DNA of 64,000 bases, taken from assembly GCA_035606235.1 (NCBI GenBank), contig DATNFU010000051.1:31240-95239 (forward strand), given 5' to 3'. Origin of the DNA: 66-474 sp035606235 (GTDB lineage Bacteria > Pseudomonadota > Gammaproteobacteria > Xanthomonadales > Rhodanobacteraceae). Of the stretch, positions 54,826 through 63,981 are shown in pieces (the first letter of the stretch is position 1; every line of letters starts with the position of its first letter). A program made the position numbers and the translations under genes. The notes beneath the pieces were generated by a model, which did not search any database, was not told where the DNA came from, and saw only the letters and a program-made list of their open reading frames with translations.

Positions 54826-56190
54826 TCAATAGCGCGCCACTGCGATCGCGGTAAAAACGCGTCGCCCGAACAGGGCGAATGCAGTCGCATTGACGGCACA
54901 CCAGGTTATGACCGTTATCCACGGCACGCCATCAATGCCGACATGCGATAACACAAATGCCTTTCCCGTGAAGCAGGCCGTGGCAAAGATCACGGACGTG
55001 ATCACCTGGAAGCGCATCACACTGGCCGCATTCAGCAGTGTGGACAAGGCGGTTGCGCCGGCTTCAACGACGCACCAGAGGACGAACCCCGCGAGGAGGG
55101 TGCGATCAATCGGCAGGGGATGCCGAATCCAAAATGTGGCGATAAGCGGAAAGCCCAACGCGAAGATCAGTGCAAACGTCAAGGCAAAAAAAATCGCCGC
55201 TACCAGCGAGCCCCGCAGGGTGCGCATCACCCAGGCATGGTCGCCGGCTGCAAGAGCCTGCCGGTAAATCGGCCACAGCGGCGCCCATACCAGCGAGAGA
55301 CAAAGGGGCACAACAGAGAATAGACGCTGCACGATCGCGTAGGTGCCTGCTTCCGCGGCCCCGCGCAATGCGGAGACCAGTGGCAGGTCCGCGGAAAAGG
55401 CCAGCGCTGCGGCCACTTGCAGGGTGAAGAACAGCACGCCCTCGCGTCGGATTCGGCCGGCGATTTCCTTGCGGCGCGCGCGTTGCGTCCACGCGACGTC
55501 TTCGCTCGCATATTCTCGCCATAGCATGAGCGAGTTGCCGGCGGCGCCCAGCAACGGCGTTCCGACTGCGGCGGCGGTGAGTACTGGCAGCGACGCGTGA
55601 AAATTGGCGAGCACGATAACCGCCACTGTGGCGAGTGCCTGACCGGCCGCCTGCCAGCGGAACGCGCGCGCGCCGCGACCGAGCCCGAGTTGCGCACGCG
55701 TGGCCAAGTTCAGTGGCACGGCAACCGCAACAGAAAAAAGTACGGCCGCGATCGCAAGCCGGCTTTCCGCCGCTTCCGTTGCCGGCAAACCGAGCAGGCG
55801 GTTCCATGGAAGCAGTGGAAGCAGGACGGCTGTGATGATCGCAATAGCGACCGCGATGCCCAGCAACACGCGCCAACCTTCGCGCAGTATTTCGGTGACA
55901 GCCGAGCGTTCGCTCCTCCCCTGTGCAGCAGCCACGAGGTTCATCGTGCCGTTGCCAAAGCCGAAATCGAGGAAGCCTGCAAAAGTGACCAGCGAAACCA
56001 GTGTGGCCCACGCGCCGAACTGCTCTTGGCCGAGCGCACGCAGCACGAATGGAACCGAAAGCAGCAGGTTCGCGGCCGCGCAAAGCTTTGCCACCAGCCC
56101 CCACGCGCTGGCATTGAGGACACTGCGGCCGCGGATTCCGACGAAGTCGCGCCAGCCGTTTGTCTGCGAGCGCGGCGTGCCGAGGCCCAT
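54826..56190 (-). CDS. Wzx-type polysaccharide flippase
   Basis: MOP-superfamily membrane protein, 454 residues, about twelve to fourteen helices, low in charged residues. SVLNASAWGLVAKLCAAAN and the paired FGAWATLVSLVTFAGFLDFGFGNG match the first helices of O-antigen flippases. It would move a lipid-linked glycan to the periplasm. A flippase beside GT-C transferases implies that at least one oligosaccharide is made on a lipid carrier before transfer. Last gene of a six-gene minus-strand run; its first base is the last base of the preceding gene's stop. Confidence 0.86.
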   Translation of the reverse strand: MGLGTPRSQTNGWRDFVGIRGRSVLNASAWGLVAKLCAAANLLLSVPFVLRALGQEQFGAWATLVSLVTFAGFLDFGFGNGTMNLVAAAQGRSERSAVTEILREGWRVLLGIAVAIAIITAVLLPLLPWNRLLGLPATEAAESRLAIAAVLFSVAVAVPLNLATRAQLGLGRGARAFRWQAAGQALATVAVIVLANFHASLPVLTAAAVGTPLLGAAGNSLMLWREYASEDVAWTQRARRKEIAGRIRREGVLFFTLQVAAALAFSADLPLVSALRGAAEAGTYAIVQRLFSVVPLCLSLVWAPLWPIYRQALAAGDHAWVMRTLRGSLVAAIFFALTFALIFALGFPLIATFWIRHPLPIDRTLLAGFVLWCVVEAGATALSTLLNAASVMRFQVITSVIFATACFTGKAFVLSHVGIDGVPWITVITWCAVNATAFALFGRRVFTAIAVARY

Positions 56191-57101
56191 CAGAAATTCT
56201 CGTTTTTGCCGCTCAACACATTCACCACAGGTAGTCCGCGGATCAGCTTTTGCCGCTCAGAATAGGACAGGTAATCGAGTCTGCCAGTGCTGTCGCGGCT
56301 CTCCCGGAACGCGGGTTCCACGAATCTGGCACGTGCCGAAACCGCTGCCAGCTCCGCGGCGAGCAAGTCATCGCGAACGTAATAGGCGTTGTTGCCAGCG
56401 CTATTGCAGCCCAGGAACGTATAGCCCTTCTTCTGCGCCAGTGACGTAAGCGCGGCAAGCGACGCGCCGAAATACTGGCCGGAATAATGCGCGGCGAACC
56501 TGCGGAAGTCTGGTCTGTAGGGGATCGTGATTGCGCGGTCGCAGCCGAACAGCGCGTTATATTCAAGGATGGCGATTGCCGGCGATGCACAACGGACCGC
56601 TTCCCATAACCAGTATTCATTTCCATCCACGTCGATGTGCAGCAGCCCGAGTGGCTCCCCATCGAGCCATCCGGCAATCAGGGAATCCACGTTTTCGCGC
56701 GTGAGGAACTGTGCTTCAGCAGTCAGATCGTGGCGCCAGAACCATTTCCTTCGTCTCAGTCGGGCGATGTTGGCGGCAGAGCCGTCCATCACCAATCCGC
56801 GCCAGTTGTTATTGATCATCAAGAACCGCGTGTTCGATTCCGAGTAATCCTCGACGCCGAACTCCACGAAGCGCTTTGGCAGATCCGGCAGTTGCCTGAT
56901 CAGCCATTGGATGATTCCATCGTCCCCGAACTGGGAGAACACGCGGAATTCGACATCATGTAGCGAGCGGACACCTTGTTTCTGCGCCATCTGTTCGGCA
57001 AGAGTCGCGCCGACCAGTTCCAGCGTGCGGTCATGGGCATCGCGCCCCTGCACCCAGGCTCTGACGGAACGATACAAATCCTTGGTGCGTTCGAAACTCA
57101 T
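56190..57101 (-). CDS. FkbM-like putative methyltransferase
   Basis: 303 residues, function not recognised with certainty. The central part has RFVEFGVEDYSESNTRFL (a FkbM-like motif I, about 76-93), GLVMDGSAANIARLRRR and LGLLHIDVDGNEYWLWEAV (about 150-168), which together look like the SAM fold of FkbM-type O-methyltransferases. No membrane segments. It overlaps fcl by 4 bp and abuts the flippase gene, so a glycan-modifying role is likely. A SAM-independent sugar-binding role cannot be excluded. Confidence 0.65.
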   Translation of the reverse strand: MSFERTKDLYRSVRAWVQGRDAHDRTLELVGATLAEQMAQKQGVRSLHDVEFRVFSQFGDDGIIQWLIRQLPDLPKRFVEFGVEDYSESNTRFLMINNNWRGLVMDGSAANIARLRRRKWFWRHDLTAEAQFLTRENVDSLIAGWLDGEPLGLLHIDVDGNEYWLWEAVRCASPAIAILEYNALFGCDRAITIPYRPDFRRFAAHYSGQYFGASLAALTSLAQKKGYTFLGCNSAGNNAYYVRDDLLAAELAAVSARARFVEPAFRESRDSTGRLDYLSYSERQKLIRGLPVVNVLSGKNENF

Positions 57102-58054
57102 CGCGGGATGCGTGTCAGTTCGCTGGCGCGTTCGGAGTCGTCGAACCAGCGATAAGAGCCGGCGAGGCCTTCCTTCAGTCCTGTGCGGGAAGTCCAGCCC
57201 AGTGCATCCAACCGCAAGGAATCCAGTCTTTTCCGCGACGTACCGTCAGGCTTGGATGTGTCGAACGCGAGCGAACCCTCGAACCCGACGGTTTTCGCCA
57301 CCAAGGCGGCAAGTTCCCGGATGCTCACTTCCTGCCCGGAGCCGATGTTGATGGGTGCATCTTCGCTGTAGCTATGCATCAGGAACGCCACCGCATCGGC
57401 CAGATCATCCACGTGCAGGAACTCGCGCAGCGGCGTTCCGGTGCCCCAGATCACCACTTCCTTCGCGCCCGAAATCTTGGCTTCATGGAAGCGCCGGATC
57501 AGCGCGGCCACGACATGCGAATTCTGGGCGTCATAATTGTCGCCCGGTCCGTAGAGATTGGTCGGCATCGCACAGATCGCATCGAATCCGTACTGGCGCC
57601 GGTAGGCCTGACACATTTTCAGGCCGGCAATCTTCGCGATTGCATACGCCTCGTTAGTTGGCTCAAGCGGGCCAGTGAGGAGGTATTCCTCCTTGATCGG
57701 TTGTGGGCAGTCCCGTGGATAAATGCACGAGGAGCCGAGGAACAGCAGCTTCTTCGTGCCGTGCTTCCACGCGTTGTGGATCACGTTGGTCTGGATTGCG
57801 AGGTTTTGCTGGATGAATTCTGCAGGATAAGTATTGTTGGCGTGGATGCCGCCGACCTTGGCTGCCGCGAGAAACACGTATTCGGGGCGCCGTTCGGCGA
57901 AGAACTGCTCGACATCAGCTTGCCGTGTAAGGTCGAGCTCCGCGTGGGTGCGCAGCAGCAACTTGTCGGCACCTTCCGCCTCGAGCCTGCGCACGATCGC
58001 CGCACCCACCAGGCCACGGTGGCCGGCGACATAAATGCGGGAATGAATATCCAT
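57098..58054 (-). CDS. fcl: GDP-L-fucose synthase
   Basis: Bifunctional 3,5-epimerase/4-reductase turning GDP-4-keto-6-deoxymannose into GDP-L-fucose with NADPH. 318 residues. AGHRGLVGAAIVRRLE (about 10-25), FLAAAKVGGIHANNTYPAEF, GSSCIYPRDCPQPIKEE, and catalytic YAIAKIAG (Tyr about 136) all match Fcl/WcaG. GTPLREFLHVDDLADA follows. Four bp after gmd, the enzyme that makes its substrate; the pair is a complete GDP-fucose branch. Confidence 0.95.
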   Translation of the reverse strand: MDIHSRIYVAGHRGLVGAAIVRRLEAEGADKLLLRTHAELDLTRQADVEQFFAERRPEYVFLAAAKVGGIHANNTYPAEFIQQNLAIQTNVIHNAWKHGTKKLLFLGSSCIYPRDCPQPIKEEYLLTGPLEPTNEAYAIAKIAGLKMCQAYRRQYGFDAICAMPTNLYGPGDNYDAQNSHVVAALIRRFHEAKISGAKEVVIWGTGTPLREFLHVDDLADAVAFLMHSYSEDAPINIGSGQEVSIRELAALVAKTVGFEGSLAFDTSKPDGTSRKRLDSLRLDALGWTSRTGLKEGLAGSYRWFDDSERASELTRIPR

Positions 58055-58058
58055 CGGG

Positions 58059-59168
58059 TTATTCGTGGTGCTTGAGGGAAGGATAGCCCGCGTTGCTGAC
58101 CAGCGCGTCGCGACGTGCGATGGCCAGATCGGCCGTCATCATTTCCCGCACCAGCTGATCGAAATCGCAGCGCGGTTTCCAATCGAGCTGACGACGTGCC
58201 TTGCTCGCATCGCCCAGCAATGTGTCCACCTCCGCTGGGCGGAAGTAGCGTGGATCAATTGCCACGATCTTCTGGCCCGGCTTCGCGGCGGAATCTGCCG
58301 GCGCATCGCCGATCAAGCCATATTGTGCGGCACCCGAGCCCTTCCATTCGATGCCGATGCCGACCGCAGCGGCCGAGCGTTCGACGAATTCCCGCACCGA
58401 GTGCTGCATACCGGTTGCGATCACGAAATCCTCGGGCTGCTCCTGTTGCAGCATCAGCCATTGCGCTTCAACGAAATCGCGCGCGTGGCCCCAGTCGCGG
58501 CGCGCGTCCAGGTTGCCGAGATAGAGGCAATCCTGGAGTCCGGCATGGATGCGCGAGAGTGCGCGCGTGATCTTGCGGGTGACGAAGGTTTCTCCGCGCA
58601 TCGGCGATTCGTGGTTGAACAAGATTCCATTGCATGCGTACATGCCATAGGACTCCCGATAATTCACGGTTATCCAGTAGGCATACAGTTTGGCTACGCC
58701 ATAGGGCGAGCGTGGATAGAACGGCGTTGTTTCACACTGGGGCGTTTCCTGCACTTTGCCGTACAGCTCGGATGTGGACGCCTGATAAAACCGTGCCTTG
58801 CTCTCCAGCCCGAGGATACGGATCGCTTCCAGCAGTCGCAATGCACCCAGCGCATCCGCGTTTGCGGTGTATTCCGGCGTCTCGAACGAAACTTGAACGT
58901 GGCTCTGCGCGCCGAGGTTATAGATCTCGTCAGGCTGAACCTGCTGGATGATTCGGATCAGGTTGGTGGCATCGGTCAAATCGCCGTAGTGCAAAAACAG
59001 GCGCCGAGCCGGATCGTGCGGATCCTGGTAAAGGTGATCAATGCGCTCGGTATTGAATGATGACGAGCGTCGCTTGATGCCGTGTACCTCGTAACCTTTG
59101 GCAAGCAGGAATTCCGCCAGATAAGCACCGTCTTGACCGGTGATTCCAGATATCAGGGCGCGTTTCAT
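58059..59168 (-). CDS. gmd: GDP-mannose 4,6-dehydratase
   Basis: First step from GDP-D-mannose to GDP-L-fucose or GDP-D-rhamnose. 369 residues, the normal length. GITGQDGAYLAEFLLAKGYE (about 7-26), GIKRRSSSFNTERIDHLY (NADP-binding RR), YQASTSELYGKV (catalytic Thr), SPYGVAKLYAYW (Tyr about 157) and FNHESPMRGETFVTRKI are all present. Second gene pair of the minus-strand island; 144 bp of empty spacer separates it from the upstream membrane protein gene. Confidence 0.96.
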   Translation of the reverse strand: MKRALISGITGQDGAYLAEFLLAKGYEVHGIKRRSSSFNTERIDHLYQDPHDPARRLFLHYGDLTDATNLIRIIQQVQPDEIYNLGAQSHVQVSFETPEYTANADALGALRLLEAIRILGLESKARFYQASTSELYGKVQETPQCETTPFYPRSPYGVAKLYAYWITVNYRESYGMYACNGILFNHESPMRGETFVTRKITRALSRIHAGLQDCLYLGNLDARRDWGHARDFVEAQWLMLQQEQPEDFVIATGMQHSVREFVERSAAAVGIGIEWKGSGAAQYGLIGDAPADSAAKPGQKIVAIDPRYFRPAEVDTLLGDASKARRQLDWKPRCDFDQLVREMMTADLAIARRDALVSNAGYPSLKHHE

Positions 59169-59312
59169 CGAAGATTCCGCAAGATCGGGCAGTGCTGAGG
59201 ATAGGTGCGGCTCTTGCTGGATGCCAACATGAAGTTTGCTACGCGGACGGTTCGTTGCGGAGATTCGCCGCTCGCGGCTACTGCTTCACATGATGTCATC
59301 AAATGCGATTTG

Positions 59313-61265
59313 TCAGTGTGCCAACGGCGGGCCGCCTCGCTCCGCCTGCAGTTCCAAGGTTGCTATCTGCGAATCCAGTCGACCCAGGCTGTCCATCCGC
59401 CGCAAGGCGTCAATCTCTTGCACCGCTTCTTGGGTCAAGCCATGGATGGCAAGCCAGTGCGCGAGCTGAACCCGATAGGCCGGTTCGCTCGGCGCCTTGC
59501 GCACGGCATCGCGCATGGCGCGAATGGCCAGTGCGTCATCGTGCAACAAATCACTGGCGAAATCCGCATAGGCCGCGTGCAGCCGCGCGATCGCATTGGG
59601 CCGCGACAATGCGGCCTCGAAGGCGCGTTGCAGAAGGCTGGTATCGAAATGGCAATCAGTCTTAACGCGACACTGGGTCAGTGAAATCAATGCGGAAATA
59701 TCTTCCTGCGTTGTTGGCTGGTCGCGCAATTTCGTAATCATTTCGTTCCAGACCGCGATGTCGTCGGCGCTGTGTTCGTGCGTGGCGATCATGATCAGCG
59801 CCTGCTCGGGCAGCGTGGATGCTCCGGGAGTCATGCCTGCGCGACGCAGATAGAGCTTGGCTTTTTCCAGCGCCGGTGAGGGTGCGTAGTCGGTGGCGAT
59901 GATAAGCAGCCGTCCCGCTTCGTAATTGGCGCGCGGCGAGTTGGGATGGCGGTTGGCTTCTGCCAATGCCAAACGCAGTGGATTCGACCAGTCCTGCGCG
60001 CGCAGGTAGGTTACTCCCGCGCACCACAGCAGCAACACACCCGCTAGTGCGCCGCGTACGATCGGCAGCGCGATCGATTTGCGCAAGCCGAGCAGGAGCG
60101 AGAACACCGTCAGCAGCACGCCGATCGAGGCGAAATAATTGCGATGCTCGTATACCAGCTCCAGCGGAATCACCGTCGCTGTCAGTAGCTGTGCGGCGAA
60201 GAACCACAGAATGCCGAGTGCGATCAGTGGGCGGCGTTTGCGCAACCAGACCGACACACCCAGCAACGCGGTGAGAAGCAGGATTGCTGGCAACGTTGTC
60301 CACGGCGTGAACAGCCCTTTCGAGAGCGGCATCTCGTCGTGGTACAGGCTGAGGGTGGACGGATCGGGCAGCACCGTCCAGCGCAGATACTTTACTAGCA
60401 CGCGTGCTTCGGTCAGCAGGCGCTCGCCCAGCGTGAAGTTGCGGCCGTCCCAGCTAGCGGCACTTAACACGTGCGGCAACAACCAGCTGAGCCCCAACGC
60501 CGCCGGAAGGAATAGCACAAAGAAATACAGCCAGCCGATGCGCCGATCGCGCGGCGTATTCGCGGAAGCGAAATCCAGCAGTGTGCATTCCACCAGGAAT
60601 GCGTATACCGGAAGCAGCACCGCAGACTCCTTCGAAAGCAAGCCGATACCGGTACCGAGTACCAACCCGAGCGTCGCGAAGATAAAACCGGAGCGTTCAC
60701 CGCGCGCATCCTTGGCGAGCAACATCCTGCACCTGCCGCTTAGATACGCCCACAAGCCGGCCAGAACGAACACTTGGCATAAGCTTTCCATGCGCTGCAC
60801 CACGTACAACACCGCCATCAGGTTGATCGGCAGCAGCAGCCAGCCTGTGGCTACGAGCAGTGCGAGTCGATGCGCGGCGGCCTCATCAATTGCCTCATCG
60901 CCACGTTGAATCCGCCAAGCGCGCAGCAGTTGGCGCAACATGGCGTACAGCAAAAGACCGTTGAGCAGATGGATGGCGAGATTGACGGCCTTCATCGGAC
61001 CGGGGTCAGCGCCGGCGAAGAACCAATTGACGGCGAAGGTCAAAGATGCCAGCGGGCGTTGCAGTTCACTGGCCGGGGAAGCCCATGCCGCGTTGGCCCA
61101 CGCAGCGAGCGTGGAATGGGTGACATGGATGCCGGCATTGTCGACGATGTTGGGGAAATCATCGAATACATAACCGCCGGCCAGGCCCGGCAAGTACACC
61201 AGCGCAGTCACCAGCAAGGCGAGCGCGAGTACAAGCAATGTCGTGGTTTTGGAGCCGAGGCGCAT
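59313..61265 (-). CDS. polytopic GT-C-type membrane protein with C-terminal repeats (TMTC/TfpW-like), second
   Basis: 650 residues. About eleven helices to residue 410, then a soluble region (about 420-650) of helical repeats resembling TPRs. The first periplasmic loop has YVFDDFPNIVDN (acidic pair about 34-35), the place of the catalytic Asp in GT-C enzymes; LLSKESAVLLPVYAFLVE and LELVYEHRNYFASIGVL match the conserved Lys-Glu and Glu-His-Arg segments of TMTC-like (DUF1736) mannosyltransferases. Architecture is like TfpW, the pilin glycosyltransferase of some Pseudomonas. Four bp downstream of a paralogous gene. Transferase activity is inferred. Confidence 0.75.
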   Translation of the reverse strand: MRLGSKTTTLLVLALALLVTALVYLPGLAGGYVFDDFPNIVDNAGIHVTHSTLAAWANAAWASPASELQRPLASLTFAVNWFFAGADPGPMKAVNLAIHLLNGLLLYAMLRQLLRAWRIQRGDEAIDEAAAHRLALLVATGWLLLPINLMAVLYVVQRMESLCQVFVLAGLWAYLSGRCRMLLAKDARGERSGFIFATLGLVLGTGIGLLSKESAVLLPVYAFLVECTLLDFASANTPRDRRIGWLYFFVLFLPAALGLSWLLPHVLSAASWDGRNFTLGERLLTEARVLVKYLRWTVLPDPSTLSLYHDEMPLSKGLFTPWTTLPAILLLTALLGVSVWLRKRRPLIALGILWFFAAQLLTATVIPLELVYEHRNYFASIGVLLTVFSLLLGLRKSIALPIVRGALAGVLLLWCAGVTYLRAQDWSNPLRLALAEANRHPNSPRANYEAGRLLIIATDYAPSPALEKAKLYLRRAGMTPGASTLPEQALIMIATHEHSADDIAVWNEMITKLRDQPTTQEDISALISLTQCRVKTDCHFDTSLLQRAFEAALSRPNAIARLHAAYADFASDLLHDDALAIRAMRDAVRKAPSEPAYRVQLAHWLAIHGLTQEAVQEIDALRRMDSLGRLDSQIATLELQAERGGPPLAH

Positions 61266-61269
61266 GCGA

Positions 61270-63291
61270 TCAACTATCCTTGAGAGCGGTCACTCTAGCC
61301 GATTGCGCGGCGGCATCGGCATGCAGCGTCGCGCGCAGTCGTTCGGATTCGTGTTGCCAGTAATGCTGTTCGCGCAATATCCATGAATGGATGCATGGCA
61401 TGCCGGTTGCGGGCTCTTGCGGCGGCGGCAGCGTTCGCCAGTAGTCCAGGTGCGCCAGTCCAAGCCGCGGATAGCCAGCCGCGCCCAGGATCGCCGCTTG
61501 TTCAAGCGCCGTATCAGGACGCGGTTCGAAAGCAAGTGCACGATTGAAATATTGCAGGGTTTGCCCAGGATCGCCGTCCGCCAGGTCCAGCATGCCTTGC
61601 AAATGGGCGAGATCCTGTTGTCTCCCGGGCAGCGCGCGCCAGTTCGGGTTGTCATGTGCGGCATCCAACAGCGACTGCACCGCTGAGAAATCCAGACCCG
61701 GGCAGGTCCGCTGCTTTGCCATCGCAATGGAGCTGTTGAACCAATCGAATCCGAGCGCTCCGCCGACCTTGGTTGTCCCCAGGGCGCGCCGCGCAGCCGT
61801 CAGCGTTGCCGGGCGCAGCGCATTCAAGCGGCACTCGGCCCCAATCAGGTTCACCGCAATCTGCAGGTCGTGCGGATGCGCCGGCAGTGCATTGCGCAGG
61901 CGCGCGGCAGCCAGTCGCGGCCGATTGTGGGCGAGATCGTATTGCGCGGCACTGGTTTGGGCGCGGGCTGAATCCGGGTTGATGGCCGCCCAGATATGCG
62001 CCTGACGATAGCCGTCGCCCCACAATGAGGTGCGCTGAAAGGTGAGGACAGCAAGGAAACACAAAACGCCGGTCGCCGCCAAACTGCGCAGCCAGCGAAG
62101 CGCGCCGGGGGCGCCGAGCCCGATCCCTATCGGCCAGAACAACAGCATTGCCGGCAGATAATTGCGGTGCTCGTAGTAAAGCTCCAGCGGAATCCACGTG
62201 CTTTCCAGCAATTGCGCGGCAAAGTAGAACAGCAGTGCCAGCGCGATCGCCGGATATTTTCCACGCAATGCGAAGGCGACCCCGATCAGCGCCAGTACCA
62301 GCACGCTGCTCGGCAGCGTCGTCACCGGATGCAGCCAGTCGACCGACACTGGGAACGCATCGTTGAACAGCCCGCTGGAATGCGCGTGCGGGACAAACAA
62401 CAGGCGAAGGTAATCTACGAGCACGCGTGGTTCAGTCAGCAGGCGCTGTCCGACCGTCCAGTCGCGAATCTGCGCGGCGCCACGAACGTCGGCCGGGATC
62501 GCCCACAGCATCCATAGCGCCAACAGCACGCTTGGCAGAATCAGCAAAACGGCAATGGCGCGTTTGCGCAGTCGTTGCGTAGCGGCGGTCGATACCGGTT
62601 GATCGGATGCCGGCACAATCCATTCGATCAGCAGCAGCAATAGCGGCAGCAATGCACCATTAGCTTTGCTCAGCATAGCCAGCAGCGTGCATCCCCACGC
62701 GGCCAGCACCATGCCGCTCAATCCGCGTGCAACATCTCCGCGTGTCAACGCATCACGCGATGCAATCCAGCCGAATATGCCGAGCAGGGTGAAAGTTGCC
62801 GGCAGCATTGCCTCGCGCTGCACGATGTACAGCGTGGTCGACACCAGCAACGGATGCAGCAGCCAGGCGCCGGCACCGAACAAGGATGCGATGCGTGCTT
62901 GCAATGGTGAGAGCCGAAGCGCGCGGCCCAGTTTCAGCAATACCCCGCAAAGCAATGCGCCATTCAACAGATGCAGCAGGACATTGGTGATTTTGAAAGT
63001 ACGCGGGCCGGCCGGCCAGTCGCGGGAATCGATCAGAAATGACAACAAGGTCAGCGGTCTGCCAGTCGGATCGGCAGTACCGGAAGTGATGTAGCGCCAG
63101 AACGTGGCCCAGTGATCTATTGGACCGGTTGCGCCGATCGCCGGCAGATTACCAAAATCGTCGAACAGGAAATCGCCGGAGAGTCCCGGGTGGTACACGA
63201 GCCAAGCGACGATCAGCAGCATAATCAATGCTGCGGCATGCGCGATCATCGGCCGCGCACGGGCGTGCCGTACGAACTCTCTGGCAATCAC
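61270..63291 (-). CDS. polytopic GT-C-type membrane protein with C-terminal repeats (TMTC/TfpW-like), first
   Basis: 673 residues, same layout as its downstream neighbour: about eleven helices, then a helical repeat region (about 430-673). Matching signatures are FLFDDFGNLPAIG in the first loop, LLHPLLVSTTLYIVQREAML, AMLSKANGALLPLLLLLIEW and LELYYEHRNYLPAMLLF. Here the second Glu of SKES is replaced (SKAN), so the two copies may differ in activity or substrate. Start is a GTG at 63291 without clear Shine-Dalgarno; ATG at 63249 is an alternative. It follows pilA by 121 bp, behind the pilA terminator, the position of pilin glycosyltransferases in Pseudomonas. Confidence 0.75.
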   Translation of the reverse strand: MIAREFVRHARARPMIAHAAALIMLLIVAWLVYHPGLSGDFLFDDFGNLPAIGATGPIDHWATFWRYITSGTADPTGRPLTLLSFLIDSRDWPAGPRTFKITNVLLHLLNGALLCGVLLKLGRALRLSPLQARIASLFGAGAWLLHPLLVSTTLYIVQREAMLPATFTLLGIFGWIASRDALTRGDVARGLSGMVLAAWGCTLLAMLSKANGALLPLLLLLIEWIVPASDQPVSTAATQRLRKRAIAVLLILPSVLLALWMLWAIPADVRGAAQIRDWTVGQRLLTEPRVLVDYLRLLFVPHAHSSGLFNDAFPVSVDWLHPVTTLPSSVLVLALIGVAFALRGKYPAIALALLFYFAAQLLESTWIPLELYYEHRNYLPAMLLFWPIGIGLGAPGALRWLRSLAATGVLCFLAVLTFQRTSLWGDGYRQAHIWAAINPDSARAQTSAAQYDLAHNRPRLAAARLRNALPAHPHDLQIAVNLIGAECRLNALRPATLTAARRALGTTKVGGALGFDWFNSSIAMAKQRTCPGLDFSAVQSLLDAAHDNPNWRALPGRQQDLAHLQGMLDLADGDPGQTLQYFNRALAFEPRPDTALEQAAILGAAGYPRLGLAHLDYWRTLPPPQEPATGMPCIHSWILREQHYWQHESERLRATLHADAAAQSARVTALKDS

Positions 63292-63358
63292 GATTTACGA
63301 CGGCAAGCCATGGTCGGCGCGAGCATAAAGCATCGCGTGAACATGATCGGACATTTTC

Positions 63359-63387
63359 AAAAAAAAAGGGCCGCTTGCGCGGCCCTC
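63359..63387 (-). terminator. intrinsic terminator after pilA
   Basis: On the minus strand GGGCCGC-GCAA-GCGGCCC is followed by nine Ts (63367 to 63359): a textbook Rho-independent terminator 26 bases after the pilA stop. It would keep pilin mRNA abundant and let only read-through reach the glycan genes. Confidence 0.92.
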
Positions 63388-63412
63388 TTTCATCTTGCAA
63401 AAACGCTGGCTA

Positions 63413-63850
63413 TCAACGGCAAGCTGACGGCAGATACTTTGACGGCATGCTTGTGCCGGCCTTGCAAGTGAACTGCGTGCTCCCTTTGTTCGTGATGGGC
63501 GACAGCAGCAGTTGGGACGAAGTGGTGATCGCCTTGTTGGCCTTGGGACCGCCATACGCCACCGTAATCAGGCCGCTGGTGCCGACCGTCAACGAACTGA
63601 CGTAGTTACCGCTGATCGACGAAGCCGTAGCTAGACCGGCTGAAGCGTTATTCGTCGGCATTCTGCCATTATTGCTGTAGAACTCCGCGACCGCGGTCTT
63701 GGAGCCATCGGCCAGCGACAGGCCTTCTGACACCTGCGAGCGAATCACGTAATCCTGATAGGCCGGGATGGCGATCGCGGCCAGGATGGCGATGATCGCG
63801 ACCACGATCATCAACTCGATCAGGGTGAAGCCTTTCTGCATCGTTTTCAT
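63413..63850 (-). CDS. pilA: major type IV pilin PilA
   Basis: Structural subunit of the type IVa pilus. 145 residues. Type III signal MKTMQKG, cleaved by PilD before Phe8; the mature protein starts FTLIELMIVVAIIAILAAIA with Glu at +5. The globular part is Ser/Thr/Asn/Gly-rich, with a C-terminal disulfide loop between Cys 129 and Cys 144 and the end SACR. GAGGA lies about 7 bases before the ATG. Many exposed Ser/Thr are possible glycosylation sites, relevant to the adjacent glycan genes. The pilB side of the cluster lies 16 kb to the left. Confidence 0.95.
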   Translation of the reverse strand: MKTMQKGFTLIELMIVVAIIAILAAIAIPAYQDYVIRSQVSEGLSLADGSKTAVAEFYSNNGRMPTNNASAGLATASSISGNYVSSLTVGTSGLITVAYGGPKANKAITTSSQLLLSPITNKGSTQFTCKAGTSMPSKYLPSACR

Positions 63851-63981
63851 GGTGGTTTCCTCTCTTGACTCTGTTGGCTAGCTAACCGTGGGATGCCCCT
63901 GAAGCTCAAAGCCCCTGTTCGGACCTTGCGGTCCGCCTCCCTGGCCAGCCGGCCAGACGAGCGGAAGCTCGAACGAAATCG

